Shown here: positions 33,287 through 44,740 of the stretch, piece after piece | How the letters are laid out: each line of letters begins with the position of its first letter | Numbering within the stretch: position 1 is the first letter of the stretch | Source of the DNA: Eumeta japonica | Taxonomy: Eukaryota; Arthropoda; Insecta; Lepidoptera; Psychidae | Direction of reading: 5' to 3' | Assembly: GCA_005406025.1 (NCBI GenBank) | Contig: BGZK01000497.1 | Coordinates: 1 to 64,000 of the forward strand | Length of the DNA: 64,000 nt | Position numbers and translations under genes: made by a program | The notes under the pieces: model-generated | What the model was told of the DNA's origin: nothing | Seen by the model: the letters and a program-made list of their open reading frames with translations, nothing else | The model's database searches: none

Positions 33287-33734
33287 ATAATTGCGACCAT
33301 TCTCATCCTGAACGATTTTTCTTGCTTCGAAATGATGTTATTTGAAAGCAAGAATTGAATTCATGAATTTTAAGCAAAAACAATTTTGATTGAAGTGCGT
33401 TTCGCCAATGTTGTTTTCAATGGTTCTGGCGACGAATTCCACGTTGACAGAACAACTTTCTGAGACGCGCAGCAGAAACTGGCCGATTCAACCTTTGTAT
33501 TTTAATACCTGGCAATTTTGTTATTCTATGTCCAGAGGGTCGATGAAGATTAGTGAATGTGGCGAATAGTCGTTGTTAGACTCATATTCGAACGTAAGGT
33601 GGAAAAGTGATGCACGTGTCAATGCGCTATGTCCTCGTAGGCGCTATCGTTCATGTGCTCTTGTACCTCGGTGGCTCGTTGACATGCTTTTTTGAAGCAT
33701 TTTTGAAAGGTGAACGAGGATATGAAACCTAGCA
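33287..33734. other. DNA without recognised gene
   Basis: Unique sequence of mixed composition. GGTGGAAAAGTGATGCACGTG (33599) to GACATGCTTTTTTGAAGCAT is less AT-rich than its surroundings. No frame of interest. Confidence 0.35.
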
Positions 33735-34020
33735 CAGAGCAGGTGGCCACCGCCGCCCATGCACACTCGCAACCTCTAGAGGAGCTACCAGTGCGTTGCC
33801 CTTTTTGGCTAGGAATAGGATATCTGTGCGTTGAGTGGGAGTCGGGTGTTGGAGGGCGAGTGGATTAATGGTGGAGAAGTGAGTCAATGGAGAGGGAAAG
33901 GGGTGATGGAAAAGGGAATCGGCTATTGGATCTCTCACGCACTGGACGAAACGCAATATCGGAGGCTGTTAGTTCACTTCTGTTTCCGGTGAGATTGTGA
34001 TATCTCACGGGTCCAGCGGG
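33735..34020 (-). repeat. Dispersed SINE-like repeat, copy C
   Basis: Reverse orientation of the family at 13130-13450. GGTGGCCACCGCCGCCCATG (33742) with ACTCGCAAC..AGAGGAG.TACCAGTGCGTTGCC, GGATTAATGG and ACTGGACGAAACGCAATATC (33942) corresponds to the family's TTTCGTCC and GTTACGAGTGTC blocks read on the other strand. A 75-codon frame across it is incidental. Confidence 0.65.
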
Positions 34021-35599
34021 TTCATTTTGCAGCCATTTCGAGCAGCCTAGTTAACAACATTATGGCTCTACCACTTGAAATACAAATGTTTTAGTCACAT
34101 AGAATTAGTTCGAAAATGTGTATTGTTGTGCTCTTCATTTTTATTTGCCCATGGGTTTGCATCACATCTCTTAAATTTGCATTGTCCGGCAATTCATGTT
34201 CTGCCGTTCTATTTAAACGACTAGTGTGGACTATTTGTAAATTCCGCGTACGGATACAAATTACTTGCGCATCTATTAATGCGTATGTCAAATATCACAA
34301 ATTTTGACATGAGCGCTATCTATTTACATAAGTATAGTTATGAATTAATTTTAGAAGATCAGTTAATATTTATGAACTGTTTACAGAGTTTTAACGATCA
34401 ATTGTTTTTTATTAATTTTAATAAATATTGAGGGTTGGTGAATGATGAAATTTTAGTGTTATATGTTCTGATATGCGAAAAAACTTTTCATGAAAAAAAA
34501 TTGCACAACCCGATCGGAGCGTTATCTATTAGGTTTAATTTTGAATTCGAACGTTTCAATTCAGTAACATAATCAAACACGAAAATTTAATTATATTCAG
34601 TTCAGTCATTTAGGAGAAATTCAGTGATATACATATGTACAAAGGGATTATGTATATGAAGTAAAGACTATAGAGTCAATTACATGTGAAAATCGATGAA
34701 TCCAGCAAAGATTGCAAATTTTCATACTAATGAAAAGAAAATCATATAAAAGTATATTTCCACGCTCAAATTTTATGCTTAAAGTTCCTAATGCTAAATG
34801 TTTGTTTGAGCTGTAATGCTTATTTATGCGATAATCCCAAAAACAAAAGCAAAAAATTGCGGCAATAAACAGTTCTTTATTGCTTATTATAATCAATAAA
34901 GAATCGTTTAGTACCGCACGTGAGATTACGACAAAATTGTTTATCATAATCCCACATAGCAACATTTATAACTTACCACCGCCATTCATATGCAGTCAAA
35001 AAAAAATTCATTACGTAAATTTTCCTCTTATTATCATATACGTTTGGACCGTCATTAAATTCGTGTATCACCACTTGTGTGAAAAATTAAAAAAGGGCAG
35101 AAGCATTATGAGCATGACGAACGTAAAAAAAAAAAACGCAAGTCCCCAACTAAGCAAAAAGTGCACCCACGTAACCGTGTAACGGGCGAGAGGTAAAAAA
35201 GGTTTAGGTTTTATGCGTTCAACTTCTCAGCATCTTTTACGACTCGTCCTAAAGTTTATGGTCTCCGAAGTGGAAAACTGGAATGGAAAAGACTCCGTGT
35301 GAGTTTGTAAGCTCTATTAATAAATGATTTAGCACTCACCGGCAAGCGGATGTTTTAAAATAGACAAAATGCTTTCTTTCGGACTTAATATTACTGCTTA
35401 GTTTAAAATCAAAACAAAATTGTTTCACAATGAGAAAAAAAACAGGTTCACACTAGACGACTCCCAAAAATGTGAAACTACCTCCAAAGAGATATAAAGA
35501 AAACTAATTAAAAAATTCCTACGGCGAGGGAGAAAGTTCAAAAATGTCTACGCGACCGCACGGATGAAAGGAAAATAAATTTTTAAGCTTTAGCACATT
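34021..35599. other. AT-rich DNA without a supported gene
   Basis: The frame 34116-34307 starts at ATG with a hydrophobic leader and several cysteines, but the same interval is also open on the other strand (34091-34291) and no splice or promoter context supports it. The rest is AT-rich and unremarkable. Confidence 0.35.
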
Positions 35600-35745
35600 T
35601 CAGCGATCCACTTTCCTCGAGGTAGTCTAACTTCAAAGCGGCTTAGCACAAACGGACGCGCCCAGACAACATTCGCTAATTCCTTTTGATGTCGACGCCC
35701 CTCGCGGCGCCGCCCCTTGCTAAACTTTCAACTGCGTAACTGCTT
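35600..35745. promoter_or_regulatory. Small GC-rich non-coding island
   Basis: CGATCCACTTTCCTCGAGG leads to GACGCGCCCAGACAACATTC and GACGCCCCTCGCGGCGCCGC (35694-35713). It lies immediately before a strongly AT-rich region with two hairpins. No coding frame. Confidence 0.3.
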
Positions 35746-35822
35746 TGTGCACAAAAAATATCTAATATTAACCTTTTAATAATATCTCTCTTTACAATTT
35801 CTTTATATTTTCTGTTATAGAA

Positions 35823-35874
35823 AATAATAAATTTCAGAAGACAGTTAAATAACTGTTTGCTGAAATTTATTATT
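35823..35874. repeat. Hairpin, 25-bp arms with two mismatches, 2-base loop
   Basis: The left arm is 35823-35847 (AATAATAAATTTCAGAAGAC then AGTTA) and the right arm is 35850-35874. Twenty-three of 25 positions pair. It lies 34 bases upstream of a second hairpin. Confidence 0.7.
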
Positions 35875-35907
35875 CTTATAGAAAGTAATAATCAAATTTT
35901 TAATAAA

Positions 35908-35941
35908 CATATTTTCTTATATAAATCTATAAGAAAATATG
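35908..35941. repeat. Hairpin, 14-bp perfect arms, 6-base loop
   Basis: CATATTTTCTTATA (35908-35921), loop TAAATC, perfect complement 35928-35941. Very AT-rich arms. Confidence 0.7.
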
Positions 35942-36235
35942 ATTATTGAATTGAAGTTTGAAGATTGAAGTTCGAGATATTTTATAAAATATTCTTAATT
36001 ACTTAATTTTTGAATTCAGATTATTATCAGATTCGGCATTTCATTCATTTTTGCACATCTTATTTGTATTTCTTTGTCTTCGATCTATATCTATATATAT
36101 AATAAACATATTTATTATATTTTTTTAAAAGTTGGAGCGCCTACTAAGCCTTTTAAAAATATATGTTTATTCGTTATTCGAGAGATTTCCTAACAATTTA
36201 ATAGTAATTTACATAATTATATAAGTACCCCGGCA

Positions 36236-36310
36236 ACATACAAGTGACTCCTATGACGTCTATGGGTGGCGGTGACCATCTATTTTCCGATGGCCCGCTT
36301 GCTCGTTTGC
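36236..36310 (+). repeat. Dispersed SINE-like repeat, 3'-end fragment (copy E)
   Basis: GTGACTCCTATGACGTCTAT and GGGTGGCGGTGACCATCTAT (36264-36283) followed by GATGGCCCGCTTGCTCGTTT matches the 3' part of the family seen complete at 13130-13450. Confidence 0.6.
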
Positions 36311-36454
36311 CTTAAATCCTATATATTTTACTTACTAGTACAGTCGTATTTTACTAAACAGCACTGTTTAAATTTTACATCAAAAACATAAAAACAACAT
36401 ACATCTAACATAGAATTAATCAGTTTCTGTTCATAAAACTTTAACGATCGGCAT

Positions 36455-36730
36455 TAAGGTTTTGGCTTCGGTGGGCCGTTTCGCCTACGTGGATATAAAA
36501 AAAAACAACTTTAACTTCATCCTAGTTCCGCTTCCAATCTAATGCTTATTTCTAATTTAGATTCCAATATTAGTCATCGTTCCAGATTCCATGTTTAATT
36601 ACGGTTCCTCACGCTCGGTTTTAGCCTGTTTCGGTCGAGATTTCGTTTCGAGTTCCACATTTTGTTCCTAACTCGAGCGTAATTACAATCCCGCTCCCGA
36701 TCGCGCTCTCGTACCCGGTATTGTTGCATT
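36455..36730 (-). repeat. Degenerate hexamer repeat, locus 4 (pyrimidine strand)
   Basis: On the plus strand it reads TTCCGCTTCCAATCTAATGC, CATCGTTCCAGATTCCATG and CAATCCCGCTCCCGATCGCG, the complement of the GGAACN-type drift at 7.4 kb. It is bounded on the left by CCGTTTCGCCTACGTGGAT (36477-36495), the complement of the CCACGTAGGCGGAGTCGCGG closing motif at 7944. This confirms that the hexamer array and the closing motif travel together. Confidence 0.6.
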
Positions 36731-37195
36731 GATCGCTTTTTCAGCCCTGTGCGATTCTGGCCCTGTAGTCTTACAATGTAATTTTTTAAGAAGTTATAGA
36801 TGAAAAATTGCAAATACAAATACCTTTTTGCATAAAATACAAGGTTAGACGCTTGAAGGGATAGGATTGTAATTTCACAGCCTATAACTTTTGCATGGAC
36901 AATTGTTTTTGGTTTTTTCTATAAGTTCGTAATACAGAGATATAGATGAAAAAAAAACTGGTCAAGGCATGTCGGACCGTGCTTATTATTGGGTTCCGAA
37001 GCCATTATTACAAAGAAATGCACTGTAGATGAAAAAAGTACGTCGTTACATTTTTTGCATGTTTCCCGCACAGAATGGTTATAAGAACTTTAGCGCATTT
37101 AACTACAAAAATAAGTTGGTATGAGGAATATTATTATTAAACTAGTGTAAACTAAAATGCATCAGCAAAAGAGCGTACCTTCATAGGTACTTAGG
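36731..37195. other. AT-rich DNA without recognised gene
   Basis: Nothing recognised beyond short AT-rich simple sequence. Confidence 0.4.
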
Positions 37196-37199
37196 TCCT

Positions 37200-37575
37200 T
37201 TTGTTTCAAAAACAGTATACCCGATCATTTCAAAATATTTTTCCTTAAAAGTATTTATTAAGCGTTATGTTTGCTATTTTTTTTTTCATATTTTTGGGAC
37301 ATACGGTTTAGAAAATAAAGGGTTGGGAGGACAATTTTTGCTATTTTCTGAACGATTATTTCCAAAATTGTTTACGTAATCAATTGCCCCCTTCGAAATA
37401 TTTATTTTTGTTATTGAACTACCAAACTAAGTAGCGTCTTATATAAGACATCTACACTATAAATTTCATCAATATAAGTCTTGTAGTTTTTGAATAACAT
37501 ACCTGTGACATACGGACGGACGGACATGACGAAACTGTAAAGGTTCCGTTGTTGCCATTTTGGTTCAAAAGCCTA
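37200..37575 (-). repeat. Dispersed 'GGGTTCCGTA'-family copy, diverged
   Basis: GACATACGGACGGACGGACA (37508-37527) and AAAGGTTCCGTTGTTGCC (37539-37556), preceded by a TCTTGTAGTTTTTGAATAAC segment, correspond to the end of the family in which a run of CGGACGGACGG is followed by GGTTCCG. It is in an orientation comparable to 62640-62945. Confidence 0.45.
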
Positions 37576-37984
37576 AAAACGATGGTTCTCATTTTAATTC
37601 TAACATTATTTTCGAGGAAAGTCTGTTTTAGTGAATAAGAATAGAAAATAATATCTGACAGCAAATATCTGCTTTTGAATGATTTACAGTGTAACATATA
37701 CGGTATAACGATAAGAACTTTTTGTAATTAGATTTTATTTTTTATTTTACAATAAAATTGATAAAAATTAACTTTATTTATTTATATTTACATTAATTGA
37801 ATTATCATTCATTGCCTGATAAAAATGCTGTGCCAATTGTTCGCATATATCAATTAATATTAAATATAATTCTACTGTTAAAAATTAGTAACTAAAATAG
37901 ATTTTTCAATTGTATAATCTTTTGAAATACAACCCCTTCATCGTTTTTTATTGTAATTTGAAAATACCCTACTCAAACAGTCAC

Positions 37985-38275
37985 TAGGACACTAGACATG
38001 TTTAGTCGCAGCGGTAATATCACAGAACGGCTTATTAGCATAGTCGCTAATGATACAACTGTACCCTTGTTAGCTAGTTTAATACAGCCACTGCGCAGGA
38101 TTCTAAGTGAGTTAAAGACCACTGTATGCAAAACGTCCTTAATCCTACAACGGCGCGCGCGCCATTGTCTCCCTTCGTGCTTAAGACTCAATTATCTGTT
38201 AAACTCGTCGGCGTACACCGATGCCGTCGTGTTTAAATTATTGCATTACTGTCAGGGTGAAATTAAATTTATTTA
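37985..38275. promoter_or_regulatory. Mixed-composition non-coding island
   Basis: A sharply bounded balanced block (GTTTAGTCGCAGCGGTAATA at 37999) with CGGCGCGCGCGCCATTGTCT (38151-38170, containing a SOX-type CCATTGT). It then shows CAATTATCTG and GTCGGCGTACACCGATGCCG (38208-38227), itself partly palindromic. Open frames exist on both strands over the same interval (37998-38282 plus; 37973-38191 minus), so neither is taken as a gene. Confidence 0.35.
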
Positions 38276-38920
38276 TATCTAATACAACAAAAATAGGTAA
38301 ATTATGTAGATTACTATATTTTATTGGTAGTAAATTGAATTACAATTTGAGAATTTTGTTCTATTAATATTTAATTATTATAGTTCACAACAATTATTCC
38401 GTTAAAATGTAAATTTATTAATGGAAATAAAGCATCCTAACAATTAGATTATAATCAATACTTTCACGTATAAATTTTTAGCTTTCTCGTATAAATATGA
38501 AAATTGAATCAACCACATTAATATAACAGTTCAAAACTATTAAGTAAAAAAGACTATTATATCATTTGATTTTGATGGATTCTGATTCGATCCCCAGATG
38601 AAGAAAGTATACTCATGAATAATGAAATACATTCAAAAAAGAATGATGGATGCGATGATTCAATTTTAGAAATACAAAGCAAAAGGAATTAGTACAAGAA
38701 AGAAGTCGGGCATTAACATTCATTGACAACAAGAGTTATGTTTATATAAATATAGCTATCCTAAATATTTACGTTACAAAAACAACCATTTTTTTGTATA
38801 CGGATTACTAATAGCAATCAACTACAACCTTCTATATATAGAAGACATAGGAATATTTTTTTTTCGCTATTAAATAAAATAACCATATCGTCGACTTTTG
38901 TATGGATCACTAAATAGCCA
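38276..38920. other. AT-rich DNA without recognised gene
   Basis: Unique AT-rich sequence with no supported feature. Confidence 0.45.
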
Positions 38921-38924
38921 TCTC

Positions 38925-39190
38925 CGGTTGTTACCTTGCTACTCTTAATGGCGGCGCAGGCGCGAACTATGCGATGATACAATGTGGAGTCATTGTTACA
39001 TACTTGGCGGCGAAGCGGCAACCGGGCGGCACCTCCGCCGCAGGTGGGCGCACAATGTTGTCTCTCCGAGGAATAACAGCTGAAAGCCTTAATAGTCATA
39101 AACCTAAGGCGATATGGTAATATGGCGTCGGATTTAACTGCGCGATAAAGTTATCTCGAGATAGAGGCGCGAAGACGGGAACTGTAAAAA
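38925..39190. promoter_or_regulatory. GC-rich non-coding island
   Basis: ATGGCGGCGCAGGCGCGAAC (38949) and TGGCGGCGAAGCGGCAACCG (39004) with GGCACCTCCGCCGCAGGTG, ending in GATAAAGTTATCTCGAGATA (39143-39162), which includes inverted GATA/TATC and CTCGAG. A 93-codon minus-strand frame (38818-39099) lacks a recognised domain. Confidence 0.35.
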
Positions 39191-39832
39191 GATATTATAT
39201 TTTGGGTTATGAAAATTATGAAGGCAACGCTTGTGCCGTCTCGAATAGACGATACAATTTTTGGTTGACGGATTGAACTGAAATCATACCATGACAGGAT
39301 TACGACTTGGGATTGTCTGAGCAATACTTAAATCTATAATATTTCAATAAAATATGATGAATTGTTTTGAGTCAAAGGGATGTCAAAAAGTGATGAAAAT
39401 TTAGACAAGACCGTCAGTCACGCTGTTCTCAAGCAACTAAGACATTTTTAGCCGATACCGAGTCTGAAAACAATTATGAAGTTAGACAGCGAAATTAGGT
39501 TAGATTGGATTTTTTTCAAAGTATTGTATGAGATATGAAGAGACGTAGTACTGTATACATATAATATACGAGTAAATAGAGATGAAGTACTGTGTTCTTT
39601 ATTATATTAATTTTACCTGTAAAGTGCAAGGCCTATCAATATACATTTTTTTTAATTCTATAATACTCATTGGATCGGTTACATTTAACTCCTTAACATG
39701 TGGTAAAGTAATAAATAATTCAAATTCTAACCGATTTACTAGTCGTTATTTACACAATCATAAGTTATCTTTAATGACGATTTAACCTTTTCTTCGTCAA
39801 GCGGCTTAAGTTTCATTATCAAATTCAATTTT
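39191..39832. other. AT-rich DNA without recognised gene
   Basis: Unique AT-rich sequence with no supported feature. Confidence 0.45.
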
Positions 39833-39834
39833 AA

Positions 39835-40105
39835 CCTCGCATCGGCACTGAGATCGTTACAACGTTACTTAAAGCCGTCAGTGGCCTATTGGAGAACGCC
39901 GCGGCTGCGTGCGGGTGTATAACAATTCGAGCCGCGCCGGCCGGCGTATTTATACGTACGCGAGCGGGCCCCGGCCTATCTGGACCGTGTAATTGTTGGC
40001 AGTAATATGGTACCTGACTTCGAGCTCGGCTACTAAAAATAAAGGCCTTCATTGTTCTTGCACGTTGCGAGGCTTGATTAACTTTTGCGTGCCGGATGAA
40101 AAAAC
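39835..40105. promoter_or_regulatory. GC-rich non-coding island
   Basis: GAACGCCGCGGCTGCGTGCG (39894), CGAGCCGCGCCGGCCGGCGT and GTACGCGAGCGGGCCCCGGC form the core. Flanking CCTATTGG (inverted CCAAT, 39884) and TATTTATACGTACG provide promoter-like words. The minus-strand frame at 39831-40052 is alanine/arginine-rich and unrecognised. Confidence 0.35.
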
Positions 40106-40984
40106 CTCTATTCCGAAAAAAACAATATTGCGCAACTCGAGTGGTCGCTAGTGATTTTAATTAATGCAAATAGATTCTATCGATTTTGAAGTATACGTGC
40201 GAATAAATACTCATACTAATATTTTTCACATGCATGAATTTTTTGTTTAAGCTGAAGCAGCGACCAATAAATACAATTGACGCTGTACATGCGTATCTTG
40301 CTGGTAATATCGGTTGACATAAACGAATAGCGTAATCATACTAATGCAATGCATTTGACATCGATTACGGCACAATATTTGTGAATAATTAACACATATA
40401 TTTTTCTAAAGTTTGAATAATATAACTACTAGTGTTGACGTCAACTATCAAACGAACAGCTAAAGTGCAATCCTTAGTTTCTAACTTGTAAATGTAGTTA
40501 ATTATTTTGTATAGTATCTGTTATATTACGAATTCATAATTTATCGTAATATAACATTAACGTGTTCTTTTAGTACTATAAAATACTACTGAATATTAAA
40601 GAAACGATAACCGAAAAATTTAAAATACATTTAGTTTTAATTAATTGTTAATTATGGCTTAGTTCACATAATGATATATTTAAAACATAAATTGTCTTGA
40701 GTTTGATTTTGTGTATCCGTTACTGTGTGATTCTGTGTTCGTTTGAAGTCAGAATGGCCTTATTACTTAGAGTATTACAAAATGTGAAATAGACAACCCC
40801 CGTCTGAAATTAATATATTATTTTCATTACTAAAGACATTCACAGAAATTACAGTTAAATACGTTTTAATATAAATTGTCTGGGTGTGTTGTAGTATAGT
40901 TTGGTGATGTATTAAAAAATTACGAAAAAGGGTTGACCCTGCATACGATTCCTGAAAGAAAGCATACAAAAATAAAATAGTAAA
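40106..40984. other. AT-rich DNA without recognised gene
   Basis: Unique AT-rich sequence, no gene. Confidence 0.45.
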
Positions 40985-41155
40985 TTATTAAAATAATCAA
41001 GCTTAAAAGATTCATTTTAGTGTTCTTCAAACTTTCTGAACTCAAAATTATAGTTCAAACACGGTTTGAAGTTTTAGAATTCAAAAATCAATATATATTT
41101 AAAAAACTAAAAGTGTGGCACTCGAGGACTGCCGCGGTAAAGCTATTGCATAGCA
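40985..41155 (+). repeat. Dispersed unclassified repeat, partial copy 3, joined to another repeat tail
   Basis: AGCTTAAAAGATTCATTTTA (40999) and GAACTCAAAATTATAGTTCA match the middle of the family at 16870 and 27195. The following GTGTGGCACTCGAGGACTGC (41113) with GCGGTAAAGCTATTGCATAG looks, from memory, like the tail of a different common lepidopteran repeat. Confidence 0.4.
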
Positions 41156-41373
41156 TTTTTTATCAACTTATTCAATTATAATTATTTGTTTATTTATACA
41201 GTTTTTTTTTCTTTGATATTAATTCAAGTTTTTTATCACTTTCTTCATTAATAAATGCGCTTTGTTTATTCATATTTAAAACACTTTATACACAAATTTT
41301 ACGCGTATAGCTATTCACCAGCAACTGCTATTCATTGTTGTACATAGGTACACCCTATACGTATATACGTATG

Positions 41374-41448
41374 TACCTACATGTATATGTATATACCTAC
41401 ATGTATATGTATATACCTACATGTATACGTATATACCTACATGTATAC
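41374..41448 (+). repeat. 20-bp minisatellite, 3.75 copies
   Basis: TACCTACATGTATATGTATA is repeated at 41374, 41394, 41414 and 41434, with a single C substitution in the third unit. The near-perfect copies indicate a recent expansion. The plus-strand frame through it is a repeat artefact. Confidence 0.9.
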
Positions 41449-41449
41449 T

Positions 41450-42095
41450 TACGGGGCACATGCGGTGAGTGTGGCATTAAAGATATGATAGATACCTATA
41501 CACAAACTCTTCTCACAAACAGCTGTTTATGTATTCGTCCGATTTCAGAGCAGCTCGTCTCGATCCGTGCGAGCTTCGTACAGTTGTACCATATACATAC
41601 ACGTTAAGCGAACGCTCGGCCGAGCTATATGGTAGGCGAAGTGGGGGATGTTAGGTTTTATTTTCGTTACGGAATTTCTTGATTCGGTCGTCGCGCTCAA
41701 AGCTCGCGATAAAAGCTATGCAATAGCCTAAAAATACTTTAATTTATCAAATTAGATATCAAAATCAGAAGCAGAGTGTCTACCTGAACAAAGTCTGTCC
41801 GGCTTTGAGGCACACGGACACACCGGCGCGCGCACCCGGAGTTTTCGAGCTGCTGTCTGTCCCAGTTACTATTCCTTACAGGGATGACAGTATCCTTCTA
41901 TCCTATCCTTCCCATTCCTAAACCTCAATATCCTTTTGACTTACCATCCTTTCCCTATCCCTCATACTCTCTCCAAAACTCACAAAATTTAATGTTCGTG
42001 GTAATTAAAAAATGATAACGCCAAGAGGGTATTGGCCTTGCCAGGAAATCCCTTCCTATGCTTAGTCTCGGGCACTCCCATCGTGGGGGACAAAG
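41450..42095. other. DNA without a supported gene
   Basis: Mixed sequence. GATTCGGTCGTCGCGCTCAA (41681) with AAAAGCTATGCAATAGCC may be repeat-derived. The pyrimidine-rich run 41880-41980 (TATCCTTCTATCCTATCCTT) is low-complexity. No coding recognised. Confidence 0.35.
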
Positions 42096-42099
42096 TTTA

Positions 42100-42295
42100 T
42101 ATTATGTAATTCAAATGGCATATTAAGGAAGAACTAAATTTTAAGCACCTGAAACTGACGATCTTGCATGAAAAGTTTGATGGATGTCAGTGAGACAAAA
42201 GAGATATGCAAAGATCGTACCATATAGAAATTTATAGTCTCGCCTAATCTTTTGGGAAATAAGCGTGAGTTAATATTATTATTATTGAGCATAGT
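42100..42295 (+). repeat. Probable LINE 3' tail with terminal ATT repeats
   Basis: TCTCGCCTAATCTTTTGGGA (42238) with AATAAGCGTGAGTTAATATT and a terminal ATTATTATTATT matches, from memory, the tail of lepidopteran LINEs that end with '(C)CCTTTGGGAAATAGGCGTGA' and short tandem repeats. No upstream reverse-transcriptase segment is recognisable. Confidence 0.45.
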
Positions 42296-44262
42296 ATTTC
42301 CAGACCGTGAAATTTCTCCCCTAGGAATTAGAAATGTAACATGTGACTTTGATCAGGGGAAAATCCGATCATATTGTAACTATTAAAAGATTAGTTAATG
42401 TACAAGTTCAAAACGGAGACTGCCTTCGAGTTTTTGTGAAATAAATGTGCCTGTTTATATTTATTAGAGTAATCTATTCTAGATAGATCGACCATGTATT
42501 TAGTATGTAAATCTTGTTCACAATATGAAATTTTATTCAGACACTATCACATAAGTAATCATTGCGAAAGTGTATAAGGTACGGCGGTTCCTAGCAGTCC
42601 AACAAAGGCTTAGAATCGACCGAATTTTCTGATTTCTTTCAACTCGTAGGGGGGGGGCTGGGATGTAGCAATCGTTCTGGACTACGTACCGGCATCCATC
42701 GATAGATGTTAAAGCTTTACGTTTTATAATGGAATTCACTGATAGAAGCATCTACAAATCACTCAGAATTAGGCACATTGGGTCAAAGGGTGTCACTAGC
42801 CATGAGAAAGGACTAGGTAGACCCCAAACTAGTGTCTGATTGTAGTACGGAGCAGAACTTCTTGCCTATCGGATTTAGCAGTTTGCTTTTCTTCTGAAAA
42901 CTCTTCGTTGATCCCAAAATTTCCGTTTTCCCCGAGCGCTTGCTTTTTTAAACTTATTGCAAAAATGACCATGTACGAGGGGTCGACAGACATCAATTAA
43001 TTAATTGAGATGAGACATAAAGTTAGTCGCAAATAATACAACCAACACAATGATATATGGAGATGGAAACATAGAAAAAATATATGATGAGGGATAAAGT
43101 CAACCAGTCAACAGAAAAATCTTTTGGCGACGCTTCAAGTGTAAGAGGGATAGAACGAAGCTGGAAGACAGATTTATTACAGTTATTTATGATCAAACGA
43201 GAGCAAATGAGATAAGAAAAAGTCAAATGTATGTGGAATAGGAAACATTTTAGTTTTTGAGAAAGGAAGAGATAAGCGTTTGCATACAAAAACGGAAGAA
43301 TAAACGCGTCTTTAAATATTGCGTGTTTACGGTCAAGTCCGTTAGTATACTATGAAATGCAATTTTATATCACTATATAATAATAGCTACAAGTCCTCCA
43401 AGAAAACAAAGTGAAAGATACTAAAAACCTCGGATAGAGTAGATTCATTTAAAAGTGCGTTACGCCCTTATTAATTAAAAATTTTTTGGCTCGTACTATA
43501 TTGTGTATTTTATTTCCTAACATTATTAGAGTGCATCTAAGATGTCACTCTCTACAAAAAACACAACTTAAGAACGATTAATTTTTGTTATGTCGTAATT
43601 TTCGTAATACATCTTCAATGAATTTATGTGGAGTAGATTTATATCATTCCATACGTTACTACTTGGTAGAACTACGCCATTTTCGTTCGGTAATTTAAAG
43701 ACTTAAGTTTGAAAATAAGAATCGAAGCAAATTGTACTTACTAATTATGCAATTTTGAATTGCATAACATTTAATATGCCTCTACTGCAATTGAATATTA
43801 ATAATAATTAAGATTTTGCGTGCAGTAACATAATGCGGTAATAATTGTATCGCACAGTATCGCACAGTCGGTTAGATTTTGACCGAAACAACGTGAACTA
43901 AGTTATTACTTATTCGGTGCTGGTAGTATTTATATCAAAACAGTCATATGAAACTAGATTATCGTATGGAAAAAAGTTAGTGTACAATTAGAAGGTTTTC
44001 ATTGTTTACTACATGAAAGTTTCCGTGTCACGCGAACATGATATCGAGCATAACCATTATTAAAATTGTTGGTATCAGTAATTTTCTATAGAAATGTTGT
44101 GAATGAAATAGTACAGTTTAATAATGATTTCATTATTTTTATATACACATATATTTAAGTAGGTATAATGCAAAAATAATATATAAAAAAACAATACAGT
44201 TGCGAACAAAATCCCATACATCAAATCTCCACAGACAAGACAAATGTAAATAATATGTACAT
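42296..44262. other. AT-rich DNA without a supported gene
   Basis: A minus-strand frame at 42533-42751 and another at 43023-43289 show no domain. A short duplicated GTATCGCACA occurs at 43846-43868. Otherwise plain. Confidence 0.4.
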
Positions 44263-44264
44263 AT

Positions 44265-44740
44265 TATATTTTGCTGCCCGGCAACGTAAACCATCTTCGG
44301 CTGAAACACTCGAATAATGTTTATCTAGCAAGATTCAGCGTCTTTGCGTTTCCACTTTATCGATTACGAGTAAAATCTTTCACGGCCTTGTTTAGATAAA
44401 CAAGCCGTCCATAACACTAAGCGAGTTATGATCGTACTTTGTTCTTGCCGTCTTCTTTGTTCTTAATGCCTTTGTAGCGTGCGAAGCGCGGGGCGACGCC
44501 ACCGCGACGTGGGTAACGAGAAATTTCTTATTTTTAACAAGAGCGAGCGCCCTCTGCCTAATATAAAAACATTGTATGTATAAAGAGGTATCATAACTTT
44601 GGATTAAAACAAAGGGCGGATAGCGGGTTTCCTTTCTTTACGGAGAGGGCTTAAACGAGCGTGTGGGTCGCCTTCGATGAGTATGACCACGGCACCTTTA
44701 AACGTCCGCAGCGCGGGCGTGCCGTCGACGCATTGCTGTA
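44265..44740. promoter_or_regulatory. Extended non-coding island
   Basis: Balanced sequence from TTTTGCTGCCCGGCAACGTA (44270) through TTATCGATTACGAGTAAAAT (44359) and TTTAGATAAACAAGCCG to a GC core GCGTGCGAAGCGCGGGGCGA (44477). It then passes through GGCGGATAGCGGG (44616-44628) and CCTTTAAACGTCCGCAGCGC. A frame at 44661-44852 starts at GTG and shows no domain. Length and density of TF-like words suit an enhancer or promoter. Confidence 0.35.

Noticed and set aside
34116..34307. 63-codon ATG frame with hydrophobic leader and cysteines, possible secreted peptide
   Set aside because: The same interval is open on the other strand, Cys spacing matches no family I know, and there is no promoter or splice context. 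Weaker than the frame at 8975.
37998..38282. 94-codon ATG frame in an island
   Set aside because: The opposite strand is also open (37973-38191), and the sequence matches no domain I know; more likely a stop-poor non-coding island.
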